DNA of 64,000 nt, from NCBI RefSeq assembly GCF_004684095.1, contig NZ_SRII01000005.1, positions 428,103 to 492,102 of the forward strand, read 5' to 3'. Below are positions 56,531 through 64,000 of this stretch, in pieces. The translations under genes and the position numbers were made by a program. This stretch comes from Hymenobacter sp. UV11. Its GTDB lineage: Bacteria; Bacteroidota; Bacteroidia; Cytophagales; Hymenobacteraceae. A model generated the notes under the pieces. The model worked only from the letters and a program-made list of their open reading frames with translations, was not told the origin of the DNA and ran no database searches. Within the stretch, counting starts at the first letter, position 1. Every line of letters starts with the position of its first letter.

Positions 56531-56950
56531 TTAGTAAGTGCTCTCGCCCAGGTCGGGGGCGGGGTCATACCCGGCGGGGCGGTTGGCCTGGTCATCGGGT
56601 GCCGGGCCGTCGGGGTTGGCGGGGCGGGGCTGCTCGCCGTCGAAGCTGGGGCGCGGGCGGTCGAGCTCGGCTACTTCTTCTTCGGTCAGCAGCTCGTCGC
56701 GCACAAAGTCCACGGCGTCGTGCAGGGCATCGATAAACTTGTTGAAATCTTCCTTGTACAGAAAAATCTTGTGCTTTTCGTAGCTGGCGGGGCCATCGGG
56801 GTCGGAGCCGGGGCGGCGCTTACTTTCGGTGATGGTCAGGTAATAGTCCTGGCCACGGGTAGCTTTTACGTCGAAGAAATACGTGCGCTTACCCGCCTTC
56901 ATGCGGTGCGAGTAAATTTCTTCCTGGTCTTTAGAGTACCGGTCTTCCAC
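56531..56950 (-). CDS. DUF3276 Pur-alpha-like nucleic acid binding protein
   Basis: The 139-residue protein starts at a GTG (MEDRYSKDQEEIYSHRMKAGKRTYFFDVK) and continues DYYLTITESKRR and KHKIFLYKEDFNKFIDALHDAVDF. This is the PUR-repeat pattern of the Bacteroidota/Spirochaetes DUF3276 family (BpuR in Borrelia), which binds single-stranded DNA and RNA. The C-terminal 50 residues are acidic and Pro-rich, probably disordered. A minus-strand -7 box lies 67 bases upstream. Confidence 0.88.
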   Translation of the reverse strand: MEDRYSKDQEEIYSHRMKAGKRTYFFDVKATRGQDYYLTITESKRRPGSDPDGPASYEKHKIFLYKEDFNKFIDALHDAVDFVRDELLTEEEVAELDRPRPSFDGEQPRPANPDGPAPDDQANRPAGYDPAPDLGESTY

Positions 56951-57017
56951 GTGTTAAGAGAGGGGATAATAGGGGGTGATATTAATATTTAAAAAGCTAA
57001 ACTTACGTCGGCCAAAG

Positions 57018-57025
57018 CAAAGATA
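57018..57025 (-). promoter_or_regulatory. -7 box of the DUF3276 gene
   Basis: The minus strand reads TATCTTTG, 67 bases before the GTG start. Confidence 0.5.
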
Positions 57026-57222
57026 GAGCCGGAAAGTCGAACCTAAATCTGGCTTTTGCCCGGGCGAAACTCAAGCGGTGGGCAGCTTGTTTATCAGCAC
57101 GTAGTATTATTTCAGCCCCGCACTACCCGAACGCCGCCCTATTATTTACCCATAAACACTGCCTTGGATTAGGGTAGCTACTTGATTGTTAACTCCGTAT
57201 TATCTTTTCCTACCCCCCTGTT

Positions 57223-58152
57223 ATGCCCTCAACCGCACTCGACCTGGCCGCTATTCGCTCGTTTGAAAATCTGGAGCTGCTGGCCCGGCAGCTGGTCGAT
57301 GGCTTTATTACCGGCCTGCACCAGTCGCCCTACCACGGCTTTTCGGTCGAGTTTAGTGAGCACCGGCTTTATAACCCCGGCGACAGCACCCGGCACGTGG
57401 ACTGGAAGGTATTTGCCCGCACCGACAAGCTCTTCGTGAAGCGCTACGAGGAAGAAACCAACCTGCGCGCCCACCTGCTGCTCGACGTGAGCCCGAGCAT
57501 GTACTACCCCTCCCCCGGCCACGACAAGCTGAAGTTTGCGGTGCTGGCGGCGGCCGCGCTCACCACGCTGCTGCAACGGCAGCGCGACGCGGTGGGCCTC
57601 GTCACCTTCGCCGAAAAGGTGGAGCTGCAAACGCCGGTGCGCGCTACCTCTGTGCACCGCCACACGCTGCTGCTGGCCATGCAGCAACTGCTGGCGCGCC
57701 CTACCCCCTCCAGCCGGCCCGGCCAGGCTACCGACGTGGCCGGCGTGCTGCACGCCATTGCGCAGCAAATTCCGAAGCGCTCGCTCGTCATCCTGTTCAG
57801 CGACATGCTGGGGCGCGGGGCGGCCGAGCAGGAAGCGGCGCTGGCGGCCTTGCAGCACCTGCGCCACCAGCACCACGAGGTACTGGTGTTTCACGTGCTC
57901 GACCGGGCCACGGAGAGTAATTTTGACTTTCAGGACCGCCCCTACATTTTCGAAGATGTGGAGACGGGCCAGGAGATTCGCCTTCAGCCGGCACAGGTGC
58001 GCGAGCAGTACCGGGCGGCCATGCGGCAGTTTGAGGAAGACCTGGCGCTGCGCTGCGGCCAGCTCAAGATTGATTTTGTACCCGTCGATGTGCGCGAGCC
58101 CTTCGACAAAGTGCTGCACGCCTACTTGGTGAAGCGCGGCAAAGCCCGGTAA
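57223..58152 (+). CDS. DUF58 domain-containing protein
   Basis: The 309-residue protein has RSFENLELLARQLVDGFITGLHQSPYHGFSVEFSEHRLYNPGDSTRHVDWKVFARTDKLFVKRYEEET-type sequence, the DUF58 core. A vWA-like part follows, with LLLDVSPSMYY (D-x-S MIDAS) and VILFSDMLG. DUF58 proteins usually accompany a MoxR ATPase, but none is adjacent here. It is followed after three bases by a small membrane protein gene, probably cotranscribed. The function is not established; a chaperone-like or envelope assembly role is proposed for the family. Confidence 0.9.
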   Translation: MPSTALDLAAIRSFENLELLARQLVDGFITGLHQSPYHGFSVEFSEHRLYNPGDSTRHVDWKVFARTDKLFVKRYEEETNLRAHLLLDVSPSMYYPSPGHDKLKFAVLAAAALTTLLQRQRDAVGLVTFAEKVELQTPVRATSVHRHTLLLAMQQLLARPTPSSRPGQATDVAGVLHAIAQQIPKRSLVILFSDMLGRGAAEQEAALAALQHLRHQHHEVLVFHVLDRATESNFDFQDRPYIFEDVETGQEIRLQPAQVREQYRAAMRQFEEDLALRCGQLKIDFVPVDVREPFDKVLHAYLVKRGKAR

Positions 58153-58155
58153 TTT

Positions 58156-58401
58156 ATGTTTGCTACCTATTTTTTCAGCATCCTGTTCCTGCTGTTTCTG
58201 GATGTGCTGCTGGCCTCGGTGACGATGTACATCGCGTACTCGCACGGGCACTCGCGGCTCAAGTGGTTTGTGCTGGGGCTGGTGCTACCGTTCGTTTCCA
58301 TTTTTATTGCGCTGGCCGTGGCTATTCGCGATGAGCAGCGGGCCAAAGCGGCGCGCGGCGGGGCGCCCGCGCCCAGGCCCGAGCCGGGCGAATTCTCGTG
58401 A
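58156..58401 (+). CDS. Small two-helix membrane protein after DUF58
   Basis: The 81-residue protein has two hydrophobic helices (FSILFLLFLDVLLASVTMYIAY and WFVLGLVLPFVSIFIALAVAI) separated by SHGHSRLK, and a charged tail RDEQRAKAARGG. It starts three bases after the DUF58 stop, implying coupled expression. No family is recognised. Confidence 0.7.
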   Translation: MFATYFFSILFLLFLDVLLASVTMYIAYSHGHSRLKWFVLGLVLPFVSIFIALAVAIRDEQRAKAARGGAPAPRPEPGEFS

Positions 58402-58403
58402 TT

Positions 58404-58489
58404 TTTGAGCCGTTAGCTACTGGCTGCCAGCTGTTGGCTCTCGGTTAATGAAAAGCCAACGGTTGGCAGCCAGTAGCTAACGGCTCAAA
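58404..58489. repeat. 36-bp near-perfect inverted repeat
   Basis: Arms 58404-58439 and 58454-58489 (TTTGAGCCGTTAGCTACTGG...) pair with two mismatches around a 14-nt loop. It may also act as a transcription end for the DUF58 operon. Confidence 0.88.
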
Positions 58490-58550
58490 GAATAGTAGCT
58501 TCGCAGCAGTTTTTCACCGGCCGGGCTGCCCGGCATTTTTGCTTTTACGC

Positions 58551-59009
58551 ATGTATCAGGTACTTCTTTTTCTTCATTCGTGGTTGCGCTGGTTTGTGGT
58601 GGGCGCAGGGCTGCTGGCTGTGGTGCGCGCCTACATGGGCTGGACTGGCCGCCGACCCTTCACCAAGAGCGACAACGGCATCAGCGCCGCATTTTCGGGC
58701 TTCATGTGGCTGCAAGTTATTGTGGGCCTAGGGCTTTACTTTGGCCTGAGCCCCTACGGCCTCAAGGCGATGAAAGTAGCCGGCGCTATGAAAGACCCCA
58801 CGGCCCGCTTCTTTGGCATGGAGCACATTGCCGTGATGATACTGGCCGCCATTCTGGCCCAGGTGGGCCGCATTGCGCTCAAAAATGCTTCCACCGATAC
58901 CCTTAAGCACAAGAAAGCCTTTACCTACTTCGCCATTGCGCTGGTGCTGGTGCTACTGATGATTCCGTGGGGCCTCTGGAACCCGTACCGGCCGCTATTC
59001 CGCCCCTAA
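58551..59009 (+). CDS. Four-helix membrane protein, unknown function
   Basis: The 152-residue protein MYQVLLFLHSWLRWFVVGAGLLAVVRAYMGW... has four membrane helices with conserved-looking His in FLHSWLRW, MEHIAVM and a C-terminal IPWGLWNPYRPLFRP. Paired His in helices resemble small cytochrome b or CopD-like proteins, but heme binding is only a possibility. Homologues of this type are common and unannotated in Bacteroidota. The ATG at 58551 is preferred over the TTG at 58539. Confidence 0.65.
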   Translation: MYQVLLFLHSWLRWFVVGAGLLAVVRAYMGWTGRRPFTKSDNGISAAFSGFMWLQVIVGLGLYFGLSPYGLKAMKVAGAMKDPTARFFGMEHIAVMILAAILAQVGRIALKNASTDTLKHKKAFTYFAIALVLVLLMIPWGLWNPYRPLFRP

Positions 59010-59069
59010 ACCGCAGATCTAACTGATTTCGCGGATACGGCGCTGCGCGCCTGACTAGCGTTTCGGGCT

Positions 59070-59130
59070 GGCTTTTCATTCAACAAAAAAAGTGACCTGC
59101 AGGGCCACCTTTTTTGTTGAATGAAAAGCC
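59070..59130. terminator. Terminator-like 25-bp inverted repeat
   Basis: GGCTTTTCATTCAACAAAAA... at 59070-59094 and its complement at 59106-59130 pair with one mismatch. The A7/T6 tracts inside the stem allow termination in both directions. Confidence 0.8.
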
Positions 59131-59238
59131 ATTGAGTGCTGCGAGTGGCAACTAGTTGGCAAGTCGGTAAGCTCGGTGTAATGGGCTTTTTCGCAATTCC
59201 TCTGGTAACGAATTTGTTTACCCTCCCTACCCCCCACT

Positions 59239-59802
59239 ATGCCCGCCGACTATCTCGCCAGTGCCCGCAAGCAGTTTGCCTACTACAAGCTGCTGGGCGA
59301 CCAAACATTTGCGCAAGTCGCCGATGAGCAGCTTTTTTGGCAGCCCAACCCGGCCTGCAATAGCATGGCTAGTATCGTGAAACACTTGTGGGGCAATATG
59401 TTATCGCGCTGGACGGATTTCCTGGCTTCCGATGGCGAAAAACCCTGGCGCGCACGCGAAGCCGAATTTGACAACGACCTGACCACCCGCGCCGCGGTAC
59501 TGGCCCAGTGGGAAGCCGGCTGGCAGTGCCTCTTTGCGGCGCTCGATGAGCTGGCCGAGGCCGACCTGGGCCGCACCATTTATATCCGTAACCAGGGCCA
59601 CACCGTGCTGGAGGCCATCAACCGGCAGCTGGCGCACTACCCCTACCACGTGGGCCAGCTGGTGCTGTTGGGCAAGCTGCTGCAAGGGGAGGCCTGGCAG
59701 TCGCTGTCTATTCCGCGCGGCGATTCGGTGGCCTACAATGCGGAGAAATTTGCGCGGCCACCGCACCAGGAGCACTTTACGGACGAAAAGCTGAAGCGCT
59801 AA
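59239..59802 (+). CDS. DinB superfamily protein (DUF1572-like)
   Basis: The 187-residue four-helix protein reads ARKQFAYYKLLGDQTFAQVADEQLFWQPNPACNSMASIVKHLWGNMLSRWTDFL and later INRQLAHYPYHVGQLVLLGKLL, with His residues at the three places where DinB/YfiT folds bind a metal (H in IVKHL, H in LAHYPYH). Proteins of this kind are DUF1572-type putative metal-dependent hydrolases or thiol transferases. The substrate is unknown. It is monocistronic. Confidence 0.85.
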   Translation: MPADYLASARKQFAYYKLLGDQTFAQVADEQLFWQPNPACNSMASIVKHLWGNMLSRWTDFLASDGEKPWRAREAEFDNDLTTRAAVLAQWEAGWQCLFAALDELAEADLGRTIYIRNQGHTVLEAINRQLAHYPYHVGQLVLLGKLLQGEAWQSLSIPRGDSVAYNAEKFARPPHQEHFTDEKLKR

Positions 59803-60257
59803 GGGCCATTCTATTAGCCTTTGGCTTGGTTCCCTACCCCTGCCAATGAGGCTGGACCTGCTGGGCGTTGGGCGTTGCAAAGTGGGATTTGGGGCCGAAA
59901 AGCCGGGAGTTGGCAGAAAATGTTTTTTGGCCTGCAACTGCAATAAGCCGCACGGTATCGCGTCTTTATACATGTTGTCGTCCACCTTATCTTTTCCACC
60001 ATGCTCTATCTCTTTGGCCAACTCGCTCTGAGCGACTCGCTTCATTACCACGAAGATTTTGATAAGGACGACTACCCGGCCGCGGTAGCTAGCAGTGGGC
60101 CCGCAAAGCCCGAAGCAGGTGCCCGCCCGGTGGCAGCAGGCCAGCGGCGGCACTGCGAACAATATCCTTCGCCAGCCGACTGCGCCGCTATCAACCAACC
60201 AAATTAATGCAGCTGTAGCCGGCTACATTAATTATTAAATTGTTCGTAACCAGCCGC
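59803..60257. other. 455-bp spacer, no convincing gene
   Basis: Only short frames are present, the longest plus-strand one 60001-60207 (68 codons, low-complexity C-terminus, no recognised motif). A TATCTTTTCC box lies near 59988 but no clear downstream gene. I see nothing that I can support as a feature. Confidence 0.6.
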
Positions 60258-62009
60258 TTACCTTAGCTGTCGACGCCACAGCCGGTAAGTACCCACGGTA
60301 TCGACGGGCTGGTAGCGACCGGCCAGGGCGGGCGGCAAGGCATCGTTGGGAGCCGTGATAAAGTAATCGGCGGCCGGGGCCGGGCGCTGCGCCGGGTGCG
60401 GAGCTAGGTGGCCAGCGCGGCGGTAGAGGAAGTACGGGTAAAAGCTTTCCTCGGAGAAAGTGACAGAGGGCGCGCCGCTGGGCAGCTTGGCCAGCCGCTG
60501 CTGGGCCGCGTCGAAACCCGCCGACAGGTCGTAGTAATACAGGGCCAGCGGCTCGCGCACCGGGTTGTGGCGCACGAAGCCCAGCCCTACCCCCCCAATT
60601 ATACCCAACGCCCCCGCCAGCCCAGCCCAGGGCCGCCAGCGGCTCAGCCACACGCCCACCGTGAAGGGAGCCAGCACTACTGCCAGGCTAAAAAGCGCCA
60701 GCAAGTTGCGGTGAAAAATAACGTGCCGCAGCCCCAGCGTGCCGCCCAGCATCGCTAGCAGCCACGCCCCATACAGTAGCCCCAACTGCCAGTAGCGGCG
60801 GTGCGCCAGCAGCCCCAGCGGCAGCAACGCCAGCACATAGGCCGGCCAGGGCCCCAGCCCGATTTCGCCAAACGCGTAGGGCGCGTAGCTCTTCACATCG
60901 GGCCAGGCCTTGACTACGAACTCGGTCAGGCTACCTTCAAAGGGGCGCACGTAGGGGTTGGCCGCCAGCGAGGCCAGGCCGGAGAAGCCGATAACAGGCA
61001 GATAAAACGCGCCCGCCAGCGCCAGCGCGCCCACCTGGCAGCGCCAGAAAAGGCCATCGAAGCGCCGCTGCCGCAGCTGCACCGCCGCGGCCGCCAGCAG
61101 CTGTGCCGCGTGGTAGAATAAGAACGTGGGCACTACCGCGTAGCCCGCCGCCACAGCCAGTGCATTCACAATCAGCCACTTAACTTGCCAGGGCTGCCGC
61201 CAGTGGGCCAGCAGCGTAGCCACCGCTACCCAGTGCAGCAGCGCATACAAGGCGTAGCCGCGGGCCTGAAACCCGAAGCCCCACAGCGAAAAATGCAAGC
61301 CGGCCAGCACTGCCAGCAGCATCCCTACCCCCCGGCGCCCGGTGAGGCCCGCCACCAGCCGGTACACCACCGCCAGCGTGCCCGCGTAGGCCAGGCCCGA
61401 CAGCAGCCGACCCGTGGGCACCAGCCAGGGCAGGCGGTGCAGCCAGCCAAACAATCCGCCGTTCAACAGATTGAATAGCACGTGGTTATTGGGCAGCATA
61501 TAGTAGCTCCAGGTGGCAAAGAGCGACTCGTTGCCCGCGCAGTACACCGCCGAAAATACCTCGTCATAGGCCGGCGGCACCTGGGTGGCGCCCCAGGCCC
61601 AGAGGCCCGCCGCCAGCAGCAGCAGGCCCGCCAGCCAGGGCAGGTCGGCGCGGCTCAGCAGGCGCAGGGGTGGCGCGGCCACGGCTGGTGGGCGCGGGCG
61701 CGCCCACCAGCCGTAGGCCCCTACCCCCATCAGCGCTGCCAACGCCAGCGCCGCCAGCAGGTTGCCGCGGGCTTTTACGGCGGGCGTGAAAAAGTCGCGG
61801 GGCCAGGCAGGGCCCCGGTACAGAGAGGGCGTGTGGCGCAGGTACCAGTCGCGCAGGGCGGGGTAGGGCGTGAGCAGGTAAGCCAGCAGCAAGGCGGCGG
61901 CTACCAGCAACAACGCCGCCCCGGCCACCTGGCCCCACCCGGCCCGGCGAGGGGGGGTAGGGCCGGGGGCCGGGGCGGCGAAGTCCGGCGCGGGGCGCGG
62001 AGTCAGCAT
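60258..62009 (-). CDS. Multi-spanning membrane glycosyltransferase-like protein (GT39/ArnT style)
   Basis: The 583-residue protein has about a dozen membrane helices. Its early periplasmic loop reads PPAYDEVFSAVYCAGNESLFATWSYYMLPNNHVLFNLL, which matches the acidic 'DE' and H-containing loop of PMT/ArnT-type GT39 polyprenyl-phosphate sugar transferases. The C-terminal periplasmic tail contains YYDLSAGFDAAQQRLAKLP. It is separated by only three bases from the deoxyhypusine-synthase homologue upstream on the same strand. Donor and acceptor are unknown. Confidence 0.68.
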   Translation of the reverse strand: MLTPRPAPDFAAPAPGPTPPRRAGWGQVAGAALLLVAAALLLAYLLTPYPALRDWYLRHTPSLYRGPAWPRDFFTPAVKARGNLLAALALAALMGVGAYGWWARPRPPAVAAPPLRLLSRADLPWLAGLLLLAAGLWAWGATQVPPAYDEVFSAVYCAGNESLFATWSYYMLPNNHVLFNLLNGGLFGWLHRLPWLVPTGRLLSGLAYAGTLAVVYRLVAGLTGRRGVGMLLAVLAGLHFSLWGFGFQARGYALYALLHWVAVATLLAHWRQPWQVKWLIVNALAVAAGYAVVPTFLFYHAAQLLAAAAVQLRQRRFDGLFWRCQVGALALAGAFYLPVIGFSGLASLAANPYVRPFEGSLTEFVVKAWPDVKSYAPYAFGEIGLGPWPAYVLALLPLGLLAHRRYWQLGLLYGAWLLAMLGGTLGLRHVIFHRNLLALFSLAVVLAPFTVGVWLSRWRPWAGLAGALGIIGGVGLGFVRHNPVREPLALYYYDLSAGFDAAQQRLAKLPSGAPSVTFSEESFYPYFLYRRAGHLAPHPAQRPAPAADYFITAPNDALPPALAGRYQPVDTVGTYRLWRRQLR

Positions 62010-62012
62010 AGG

Positions 62013-62984
62013 TTATTGCCCGAGCACGATGGCAAAAATCAGCGGGGCCACGATGGTGGCGTCGCTTTCGATGATGAATTTCGGCGTGTTCTGACCCAAT
62101 TTACCCCAGGTGATTTTCTCGTTGGGCACGGCGCCCGAGTAGCTGCCGTAGCTGGTGGTGGAGTCCGAAATCTGGCAGAAATAGCCCCACAGCGGCACGC
62201 TGGTGCGGCCCAGGTCCTGGTGCAGCATGGGCACCACGCAGATGGGGAAGTCGCCGGCAATGCCGCCGCCAATCTGGAAGAAGCCCACTTTGCTCTCGTC
62301 GGTAGCCTGCTTGGTGTACCAGTCGGCCAGGTAAATCATGTACTGGATGCCCGTGCGCATGGTATGCACATTCTTGATATCGCCCGTGATGACGTGGCCG
62401 GCGTAGATGTTACCGAGCGTCGAGTCTTCCCAACCGGGGCAGATGATGGGCAGGTTTTTCTCGGCCGCTGCCAGCATCCACGAGTCTTTGGGGTCAATCT
62501 GGTAGTACTGCTCCAGCTCGCCGCTCAACAGAATCTGGTAGAAGAATTCGTGGGGGAAATACGCCTCGCCGGCCTTATCGGCCTTCTCCCAGAACTTCAA
62601 CACCACGTGCTCCAGGCGGCGCATGGCCTCTTCCTCGGGGATGCAGGTGTCGGTCACGCGGTTCATGTGGCGCTCCAGCAGGGCCTGCTCGTCGGCGGGC
62701 GTGAGGTCGCGGTAGTTGGGCACGCGCTCGTAGAAGTCGTGGGCCACGAGGTTGAAGATATCTTCCTCCAGGTTGGCACCCGTGCAGCTGATAATCTGCA
62801 CTTTATCCTGCCGAATGAGCTCGGCCAGCTGAATACCCATTTCGGCGGTGCTCATGGCCCCGGCCAGGGTAATCATCATTTTGCCGCCTTCGGCGAGGTG
62901 CTTGTTGTAGCCATCGGCCGCGTCGATGAGGGCGGCGGCGTTGAAGTGGCGGTAGTGATGCTTGAGGAAATTGGTGATTTGCAT
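62013..62984 (-). CDS. Deoxyhypusine synthase family protein
   Basis: The 323-residue protein resembles eukaryotic and archaeal deoxyhypusine synthase: TLAGAMSTAEMGIQLAELIRQDKVQIISCTGANLEEDIFNLVAHD, PIICPGWEDSTLGN, QIGGGIAGDFPICVVPML and KITWGKLGQNTPKFIIESDATIVAPL. K295 in WGK aligns with the catalytic Lys (K329 in the human enzyme). Bacteria lack eIF5A, so the substrate may be a polyamine (homospermidine-type synthesis) or another protein. It is cotranscribed with a membrane glycosyltransferase. Confidence 0.9.
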   Translation of the reverse strand: MQITNFLKHHYRHFNAAALIDAADGYNKHLAEGGKMMITLAGAMSTAEMGIQLAELIRQDKVQIISCTGANLEEDIFNLVAHDFYERVPNYRDLTPADEQALLERHMNRVTDTCIPEEEAMRRLEHVVLKFWEKADKAGEAYFPHEFFYQILLSGELEQYYQIDPKDSWMLAAAEKNLPIICPGWEDSTLGNIYAGHVITGDIKNVHTMRTGIQYMIYLADWYTKQATDESKVGFFQIGGGIAGDFPICVVPMLHQDLGRTSVPLWGYFCQISDSTTSYGSYSGAVPNEKITWGKLGQNTPKFIIESDATIVAPLIFAIVLGQ

Positions 62985-63000
62985 GGGGTAAGGTTAGGTA

Positions 63001-63108
63001 CGATTGTCATGCTGAGCTTGTCGAAGCATCTCTACCGCGTAAGTAATCCTGCTGATTGAAAATTACTTACGCGGTAGAGATGCTTCGACAAGCTCAGCAT
63101 GACAATCG
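63001..63108. repeat. Perfect 47-bp inverted repeat (ATGCTGAGCTTGTCGAAGC family)
   Basis: Arms 63001-63047 and 63062-63108 are exact reverse complements around a 14-nt loop. The arm contains GTCATGCTGAGCTTGTCGAA, which recurs at 63713-63817. It lies between the DHS-like gene and hslV. Confidence 0.95.
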
Positions 63109-63124
63109 TCTTTTAGTAAACAAC

Positions 63125-63667
63125 TTAGCTAGGCTCGGCGATAATCAAATTGTGGTTGGTATAGATGCAGATATCGGCCGCGATGTGCAGGGCGTCTTCC
63201 ACCATTTGGCGGGCGGTGAGGTGCGGGGCGTGCTTCTTGAGGGCCAGAGCGGCGGCCTGGGCATACATGGCGCCGCTGCCAATGGCGGCCACGTCCATGT
63301 CGGGCTCCAGCACGTCGCCGGTACCACTCACGATGAGCAGCTCGTCCTTGTCGCAGACCACCATCATGGCTTCTAACTTACGGAGGTACTGGTCTTTGCG
63401 CCAGTCTTTGGCCAACTCGATGGCGGCGCGCTTGAGGTTGCTGCCATAGGCAGCGAGCTTCTCCTCGAAGCGGTCGAGCAGCATAAAGGCATCGGCGGTA
63501 GAGCCGGCAAAGCCGGTCACTACCTTGCCATCGTTGAGCTGGCGCACTTTGCGCACGTTGTTTTTGGCTACGTGCTTATCCATCGTGGCCTGGCCATCGG
63601 CCCCGAGGGCAATCTGGCCGTTGTGGCGCACGCCGAGCACGGTTGTAGAGCGAATTTTTGGGAGCAT
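63125..63667 (-). CDS. hslV: ATP-dependent protease subunit HslV
   Basis: The 180-residue proteasome-like peptidase forms a dodecamer that works with the HslU unfoldase. The core STTVLGVRHNGQIALGADGQAT carries the catalytic Thr, preceded by a short MLPKIRS leader that must be removed. KVRQLNDGKVVTGFAGSTADAFMLLDRFEEKL and GSGAMYAQAAALAL are typical. hslU is not adjacent. A -7 box sits 4 bases before the ATG, implying a nearly leaderless message. The longer frame upstream is repeat sequence. Confidence 0.95.
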   Translation of the reverse strand: MLPKIRSTTVLGVRHNGQIALGADGQATMDKHVAKNNVRKVRQLNDGKVVTGFAGSTADAFMLLDRFEEKLAAYGSNLKRAAIELAKDWRKDQYLRKLEAMMVVCDKDELLIVSGTGDVLEPDMDVAAIGSGAMYAQAAALALKKHAPHLTARQMVEDALHIAADICIYTNHNLIIAEPS

Positions 63668-63671
63668 GGCG

Positions 63672-63679
63672 CAAAAATA
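63672..63679 (-). promoter_or_regulatory. -7 box abutting the hslV start codon
   Basis: The minus strand reads TATTTTTG and ends only 4 bases before the ATG at 63667. Confidence 0.5.
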
Positions 63680-63712
63680 CGCCCGCTCGGACGGGAAATG
63701 CCTTAATCTATA

Positions 63713-63817
63713 AAGAACGTCATGCTGAGCCTGCCGAAGCATCTCTACCCCGCCGTTAGAATTACTAATCTATGCGGCGTGGCAGAGATGCTTCGACAAG
63801 CTCAGCATGACGTTCTT
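63713..63817. repeat. Imperfect inverted repeat of the ATGCTGAGC family
   Basis: It has the same arm family as 63001-63108 (AACGTCATGCTGAGC... and its complement), but the arms differ at several positions and the centre is different. It separates hslV from the IS630 element. Confidence 0.85.
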
Positions 63818-63837
63818 ATGAAAATCAATAAATCAAC

Positions 63838-63901
63838 TAGTGGTCTGACAACTTAATTCTGCCAGTAACAGTACCGAGTAAACACTATCCGTTTTTTGCC
63901 A
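63838..63901. mobile_element. Probable left end of an IS630-type element
   Basis: The sequence from TAGTGGTCTGACA (63838) to the transposase start looks like an IS terminus following a TA dinucleotide, the IS630 target. The other end is outside the window, so the terminal inverted repeat cannot be confirmed. Confidence 0.4.
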
Positions 63902-64000
63902 ATGCCCCGCCTCGCCAAACCCGTCATGCTACCGCCTGCCGATGCCGCCAAATTAGAGGCGATTGTCAAAAAAGGCACCCACAAGAGCCGCAAAATCGCG
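63902..64000 (+). CDS. IS630-family transposase, 3' truncated by window edge
   Basis: The first 33 codons read MPRLAKPVMLPPADAAKLEA then IVKKGTHKSRKIA, the N-terminal helix-turn-helix beginning of IS630-type transposases (typically ...L-x2-I-x-KGTHK-x-R...). The rest lies beyond the window. The ATG follows a spacer that begins with an IS-like terminus at 63838. Confidence 0.65.
   Translation, partial: MPRLAKPVMLPPADAAKLEAIVKKGTHKSRKIA

Noticed and set aside
60001..60207. 68-codon plus-strand frame
   Set aside because: Low-complexity Ala/Pro/Gly C-terminus, no motif, no clear promoter; indistinguishable from chance.
61482..63059. 525-codon plus-strand frame opposite the GT39-like and DHS-like genes
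   Set aside because: It spans two genuine minus-strand genes and a hairpin repeat. Its Gln/Arg/Gly-rich sequence has no domain.

Overview
The window is GC-rich bacterial chromosome, densely coded on both strands, most likely from a Hymenobacter-like member of the Cytophagales (Bacteroidota). The evidence is the gldC gliding gene, a type IX secretion C-terminal sorting domain, a Pur-alpha-like DUF3276 protein, the DUF3822-coaD pair, -7 boxes of the TAnnTTTG type and MnmE/YchF/LepA-style housekeeping genes. No rRNA, tRNA or CRISPR array was seen.

Layout: 1-10 kb holds a DUF423 fragment, a DUF1573 protein, a RecD-like helicase, a candidate small RNA, a thioesterase coupled to an orphan CdiA-CT-like nuclease, DUF4126, a Nudix hydrolase, DUF3822-coaD, a DUF4199-like protein, an ABC-F ATPase and an outer-membrane barrel. 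10-19 kb is metabolism and information: hydroxyacyl-CoA dehydrogenase, msrA, dapD, a glycosyltransferase, a KAS III enzyme, a DtxR regulator overlapping mnmE, and citrate synthase. 19-29 kb carries a PD40/OmpA protein, queE, folD, a large MscS channel, DUF805 and lepA. 29-32 kb has an AraC regulator divergent from hxlB-hxlA (ribulose monophosphate/formaldehyde cycle) and a SUKH protein.

32-38 kb is the most unusual part. A fused acyl-CoA mutase (icmF) contains a perfect 32-bp inverted repeat within its reading frame. Its last 247 bp are duplicated about 0.9 kb downstream, with a PD-(D/E)XK-like gene exactly between the copies. An AT-rich gene for a protein with two TIR-type domains follows, then a palindrome-filled spacer. 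I read this as a small acquired, probably anti-phage, cargo region built on the 3' end of icmF.

38-46 kb holds a SEC-C protein, two secreted polysaccharide deacetylases (one with a type IX sorting signal), a lipoprotein, an esterase/PmoA-like/cupin operon with a LacI-type palindrome in its divergent spacer, and an aldo/keto reductase. 46-64 kb returns to core genes: an LpoA-like periplasmic binding protein, hemL, dcd, gldC, dnaN, ychF, DUF3276, DUF58, a DinB-like protein, a membrane glycosyltransferase, a deoxyhypusine-synthase homologue and hslV. The window ends in the first codons of an IS630-type transposase.

Intergenic spaces are rich in long hairpins of several families, and the word GGGGTAGG/CCTACCCC recurs everywhere on both strands, including inside genes. 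All coordinates and mismatch counts were read by eye; family calls rest on motif recognition, not on searches.
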